From Cytidiella melzeri (Eukaryota; Basidiomycota; Agaricomycetes; Polyporales; Irpicaceae), in contig JABYQR010000076.1 of NCBI GenBank assembly GCA_022592445.1, forward strand, positions 83,447-147,446: DNA of 64,000 nt, read 5' to 3'. The position numbers were made by a program, and so were the translations under genes. This document shows, piece by piece, positions 59,824-64,000 of the stretch. How positions within the stretch are numbered: position 1 is the stretch's first letter; each line of letters opens with the position of its first letter. Under the pieces are notes generated by a model. The model did no database searches. It had not been told where the DNA came from and saw only the letters and a program-made list of their open reading frames with translations.

Positions 59824-62681
59824 CTACTCAACTACCACAACTGTGTCTGCGTCAGCTATTATACGATGGGAGTACTCGTCCTCCAAGTCCTCGGTGAAAT
59901 CTTCCTTGGTAGACTTGCTCGACACCCGCCTCTCTGCCCATCTTTTGATTGAGGCCTGGATCTTCTGCGCGTCACTTCCTATTGCGACGAAGTCCTTGGG
60001 TGTAGAGGGAGCGGTACGCCCAGCTCAATAGACGTGCGCGTTGCCAAAGTTGTACGCCTTTTGAAGATTGGCGATGTCCGTCTCTGACTCAGGAGTGGTG
60101 TGAGCCTTCCCTCAACGGAAGTGGTTGATCTCGGCCTCTACGTGATCCTTGATCTTGTGTTGGATGGGAATTGAGGCCGATATCTTCTTAATATACTCCC
60201 ATGTGGCAAAGGGCCCGTGAACAGCACAGGTGTGCTAGTGTATTACCAATGAGATACATTGCGAGGGACAAATTTTGAGCAACTCACTTTGATATCCCGT
60301 ATGTTATGCTCTTGGAGCATGTCAAACGCCAAGAACTGCCCTGGCCGGCCTGTCGTATTTGCAAGCCAGCAATATTGCATAATGAAGGATCTGTAACAGC
60401 AGATGTAAGCGTAAGACACGTCTCAATCAGAATGAGACGTACCGCAGCTCGGGTGGCCACTCTTTCTGAAGGCCTTGCAAAAGCTCTAGAAGCTCGATGG
60501 CGTAGTTCGAGCTTTTTCCTCCGCTGAACCGAAACAGAAGACGAGGAATCCGTTCTTCTATACAGCCGACATCTCCAGTCTTCATGGCTTTGTCAAACTC
60601 GACATAGTCAAGGAGGTCGCGACAGAATTGAATACTCTGAATGAATACTTTGTCGTGTGCCTCGACCGGCTTGCTCTTCTGTTGGACAAGTGCACCTGTT
60701 GACGCATGGTGCTGCACAATGCGAGTGGCGATGGCTTTGATGCGATAAGGTGGGAGGGCGCGAAGATCCGCAATGGACTTGCACTTTGAGACAATGACCC
60801 ACAGGTCCCAAAAGCGTGCCTCAGCAATATGCCGCAGGCCTTCTTGCATTCCATGATGAAATGCGCCTGAAGTCTGTTAGTAATTATTTATATATGCAGG
60901 TAAATACGAATGACTTGCCTTTGACAGACGTGGTATGGAGACCTTTGCGCTGTAAGATCTCGAATCCATGTTGAAGGCCAAAGAGGGGCATGTCCTTATA
61001 ATATTGCTTGTGGAACGAAGTCTCCTCGGCAAGTTGAGTGTGAAACCATCCGAATATTTTGACAAATTGCTCGAAGCGATCGAGGAAATTGTCGTCCTCG
61101 CTGCGGTCCTTCTTGATTGAGCGTATATGGACGGTTGTTAGTTGATCGCCAATCCAGACCAACAGGTGCTTGAAGGTTGGGTGGTTGCGAAGCGTTTTGA
61201 GGGGACTGTCGAATTTCAATTGGCGCATCCATTCGTCCATACACTTCCGCGTGCCCTCTTGGGACGCGGACTCGAGGTGAACGGTGTCTAGGAGGTATTG
61301 GCAGACAGCGTGTTCTTTGCCAGTGGGAAGCTGCTGACGAGGGGGGAGGGGGGAAAAGATGGGATCGTGCTTGTACTCATAGGTGTTGAAGTCGAAGGAA
61401 GGTGTATTGATGAGAAACTGGATGACACGGGAGATGGCTTGCGCTTCGAGACGAGGACTTGCAGCGCGTTAAAGTTTGAGGATATCCAATGCGGTGATGA
61501 GATTGTGGGACTTTGCGACAGCTGCACGTTGCGCCTGGTACTGCAGACGGTCGGGCCAAACCACGGCAGGATCCTTGATCACAAAAATAGTCCCAGCTGT
61601 GCCGCTATCGAAGTGCGATTGCTTGTTCCGACGTTGCTTGTAGACCTGGAAGGCGAGATTCAGGTTGTCTTGAGAAGCGAACCATGCCCAGAGGGAGATG
61701 TCCGCAAACAGAGCCTGTCGCGCATCCTCGGAGAGCTTCTTGACGAGGTCGTAAACCCAGGAATGGCTCATGGTCACACCGTACGCGTGTGTGGTGTCAT
61801 GAGCCTTTGCTGCAAGGCCACTCGCCTTGAAGTATATGCTGTTGAACTGCTGCAGAAGGCAGCGTCGCTGCGAGCGACCGTAAGCACAAATACTGACCAT
61901 CATAACAATGGGCTACGTGGATGGTGTGAGACCGTGAAACATTGTGAGATAACTGGAGACTTACCTCGGTATGGTCTTTGTATGTGTTGCGCTCCAGCTG
62001 TTGTGGCGTTGACGACGCGTTGTGAAGGATGCTCCAAAGGACGGGAGCCTTTGCTTTCATTGTGGTGCTGAGCTTCTGCAGGTCGAGCTCGAGAAGGTTT
62101 TCTGCCGTGAGGTTCTTGATTGGTGCACGCACAATGGGAGCGAGCTCGCGCATCTCCCGATTGATGAGCATATTCACGTTATCGATAGAGAACTTGTCAA
62201 GCGGCCTCCGGGCACCCAGGGAGCGGAATCCTTTGATGTGGCCACGATCTCGCCCGTTCCTCCACTTCCGGACCAGTTGGGGGAAGTCCAAAGAGCCAAG
62301 GAACCCGGCTCTACAGTACCTGGATAGAATGTCATAGGTGTGTCTAGTGCGCACGGAATTTACTCACTTTATAACCCCCGTATCTGCCTCGCTGTCTTGA
62401 AGGATGGTGACATAGTATGTCATGTTTGCAAGGTCGAGATTGACCTTGCGCATCTCCGTGATGATATGTTCGATTCGCTGCACAACGACGCCAAGGGGAA
62501 GCACAGCTAAAGTGGCCCTGCATTTGTCGGTGCGGCCGTACGGACCCCCTCGGTGTGGTAGTTGGTCGTCCTCTTCAAACATGTCATTGTCGAAGTCAAA
62601 GTCGGCGCATTCATCGGGATGCACCTTGTTGTCGCCGGGGTCGAGGTCCTCCTGGTCGCGGGGAACACGAGAGCGTGGCAT
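59824..62681 (-). pseudogene. DUF6589-family protein, three in-frame stops
   Basis: Member of a large basidiomycete family, probably the transposase-like partner here. Minus-strand exons are 62681-62368, 62319-61965, 61912-60919, 60866-60443, 60390-60288 and 60234-59824, giving 867 codons. The third intron is GC-AG (GCAAGT...TTCAG). Family blocks are RSLGARRPLDKFSIDNVN, WFASQDNLNLAFQV, VWIGDQLTTVHIRSI, FVKIFGWFHTQLA, HKQYYKDMPLFGLQHGFE, AFHHGMQEGLRHIAEARFWD, RFSGGKSSNYAIELLELLQG and MLQEHNIRDIK. Acid residues in SQDN and GDQ could belong to an RNase H-like fold, but that is inference. Stops are TAA at 61469-61471 and TGA at 60112-60114 and 60025-60027. The N-terminus is acidic. Its stop is 36 bp from the helicase stop. 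Confidence 0.85.
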
Positions 62682-62789
62682 CGCTCTGTTGCTGTGAAAA
62701 AGATGCTGAACTCACCAGTATTAATACCCCTAGACCCTGTTTGCGCTCGAGCATCCCCTGGTAGTGTGACTTGCGAGCGAAGATTTGCC

Positions 62790-62812
62790 GGTACTGTCAT
62801 TTGACAGTAACC
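62790..62812. other. Imperfect palindrome, ACTGTCA/TGACAGT
   Basis: Inverted word in the upstream region of the DUF6589 gene, about 110 bp from its ATG. It is nearly the same as the centre of the hairpin at 62936-63000, so the pair may be binding sites for one factor. Confidence 0.7.
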
Positions 62813-62935
62813 CGGAGAGCTTGGATATCTAGTCGGATGTTCTGCGGTAGGTAGTAGACGGGGGCCGCGACTGTGGCTCGAGTGGACCGGGAGGAGAGAG
62901 ATGAGAGACGGTGCGCGGTCAAGTGCTCGTTGGTA

Positions 62936-63000
62936 GTGTATAGCACAAAGGTACAAGGTACTGTCAAATGACAGTACCAAGCAATCTTTGTGCTATACAC
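62936..63000. other. 65-base nested hairpin upstream of the DUF6589 gene
   Basis: The outer arms GTGTATAGCACAAAG and CTTTGTGCTATACAC are perfect complements (15 bp). Between them lies a second palindrome (62957-62978) with arms GGTACTGTCA and TGACAGTACC. It can form a cruciform or serve as a strong dyad operator, about 255 bp upstream of the gene and 340 bp from the element end. Confidence 0.88.
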
Positions 63001-63161
63001 GCGAAGGTTCTTTGGTGTATGTGACGGGACTTGTGAGAGGAGGATGAAGGGGAGAAGAGAGAGACAAGAGTTTGTCGGTGCTAAGAGGGAGAAGCCAACA
63101 CATCAAGGTAACAGATTCGAGTTCTCACCGTTATCTTATCGCAAACGCCCATAGATTTTGA

Positions 63162-63210
63162 CACGTGACAGGGTCATCTACACCCGGAAGGGCGAAACGG
63201 ACCAGACGTT
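63162..63210. repeat. Right subterminal inverted repeat (49 bp)
   Basis: Inverted partner of 56078-56126, starting CACGTGACAGGGTC. Confidence 0.9.
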
Positions 63211-63326
63211 CGAACACTCACTCAAATGACATTTTGCTCGATCACGCTTTTATATCCAACTTCGTCCCAATCAGGAAGGATTTCCGTTTCTGGCAGGAGC
63301 GATAGCGACTGTCTCCCCGTTCGAAT

Positions 63327-63343
63327 GTCTGGGAACGAGACTA
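63327..63343. repeat. Right terminal inverted repeat (17 bp)
   Basis: GTCTGGGAACGAGACTA, exact complement of 55915-55931. Confidence 0.88.
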
Positions 63344-63352
63344 AGTGTACCA
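63344..63352. repeat. 9-bp target-site duplication, right
   Basis: AGTGTACCA, identical to 55906-55914. Confidence 0.88.
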
Positions 63353-64000
63353 ATCGAAACCATGATTGTGACATAAAAAATCACAACAATGTGATGTTCG
63401 CAACTTCGGATAAATACCCATCCATAACGTCATACATCCCGCAATAACGGGCTCATCAGAAGCCATCATAACAACCAGTACGGCCCCTAATTGGTGGGGG
63501 ATCTGGGCTGTTCTCTCACCCTTCTATAAACCCCTCAAGAATCAAGTCAGGTCTCTGAGATCATCAGTCCATCGTGCTTCCGCCCTCGTGCTCACCATCA
63601 TCTCCCATCAATCACGCGCGGATTATCTCCGGCAACGTCCCCGCTCCCGCGCTCACTGTCTACAACAATGAGCGCTGTATAGTATTGGTCCATGGCTTCC
63701 CCTTTGATTCACTTAGTTCGTTTTGGCTATATAGGGTAATGAAGTGTGTAGAATACGATTTGATAGTTACTTGATAGATCTCTCACTGTAGCCAGATCTG
63801 TGGTGGTCCCAAGGGTGTCTGGCCCTCTGTATATACATGTACTGCTTCTAACGTTTAGTGGCTTTATTCCATTGATTCTAGATACATATGCAATGTATTG
63901 GTAAAGAAACCATGTTATTTGAGACAAAGAAGAAGGTGCTATACATTGAACATGGTGGAGAGTAGAGATGGGTGGCCACACATGGGATCATCTTGTAAAC
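63353..64000. other. Flank, no supported gene
   Basis: A CT-rich stretch and a 66-codon plus-strand frame at 63574-63774 suggest that a gene might start here and run past the window, but there is no motif to support it. Confidence 0.4.

Larger units (their letters stand above)
55915..63343. mobile_element. 7.4 kb DNA element carrying a RecQ-like helicase and a DUF6589 protein
   Basis: The ends are defined by 17-bp inverted repeats (TAGTCTCGTTCCCAGAC at left, its complement at right) inside perfect 9-bp target duplications. A second inverted pair of 49 bp lies at 56078-56126 and 63162-63210. Cargo is two convergent genes, helicase 56274-59787 (+) and DUF6589 59824-62681 (-), filling most of the space. 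A 9-bp duplication is seen in Mutator-like elements, but neither protein resembles a MULE transposase. Both genes have in-frame stops, so this copy is probably dead or moved by others. Confidence 0.88.

Overview
The window reads as nuclear DNA of a filamentous basidiomycete, most likely a mushroom-forming agaricomycete. Genes are broken by many 50-65 nt GT-AG introns. The conserved host genes are fungal: a Cdc31-type centrin, mitochondrial uL2, the Rvb2 AAA+ ATPase, a Gac1-like PP1 subunit, a PUF protein and an RWDD2-like protein. The accessory content (F-box family, DUF6589 family, RecQ-like helicase, PIF/Harbinger and a LINE) is typical of mushrooms. Exon models were built by hand from splice consensus and frame continuity; no searches were run.

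Layout. 1-13 kb is sparse: two related two-finger C2H2 regulators (2385-3397 +; 8220-9869 -) flank the centrin gene, and a homeodomain protein follows (12249-13373). 13.7-19 kb is a compact housekeeping block: a lysine-methyltransferase-like enzyme, a small Gon7-like protein, mitochondrial ribosomal protein uL2 and RVB2. Two divergent pairs there share short promoters.

20-37 kb is an accessory island. It holds a small orphan gene, a truncated copy of part of a downstream RS-protein gene, a decayed F-box fragment, a 6.1 kb LINE with 14-bp target duplications and a poly(A) tail, and a 5.0 kb PIF/Harbinger element with ~190-bp inverted repeats. Both transposons sit just upstream of one F-box gene (33794-35694). 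The intact RS-protein gene (36154-37334 -) closes the island.

38-53 kb returns to conserved genes: a possible small gene, a 13-exon PUF protein, an RWDD2-like protein, a 6.7 kb stretch with little recognisable coding, and a ~1000-residue CBM21/PP1-binding protein.

55.9-63.3 kb is the most interesting part. It is a 7,429-bp element with perfect 9-bp target duplications, 17-bp inverted termini and subterminal inverted repeats. It carries two convergent genes, a RecQ-like helicase and a DUF6589-family protein, whose stop codons are 36 bp apart. I cannot place this pairing in a transposon superfamily I know.

All eight in-frame stops found in the three elements are explained by C-to-T change on the coding strand (six TGA, probably from CGA; two TAA, from CAA). 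This fits CpG-directed mutation or methylation-linked decay of repeats.
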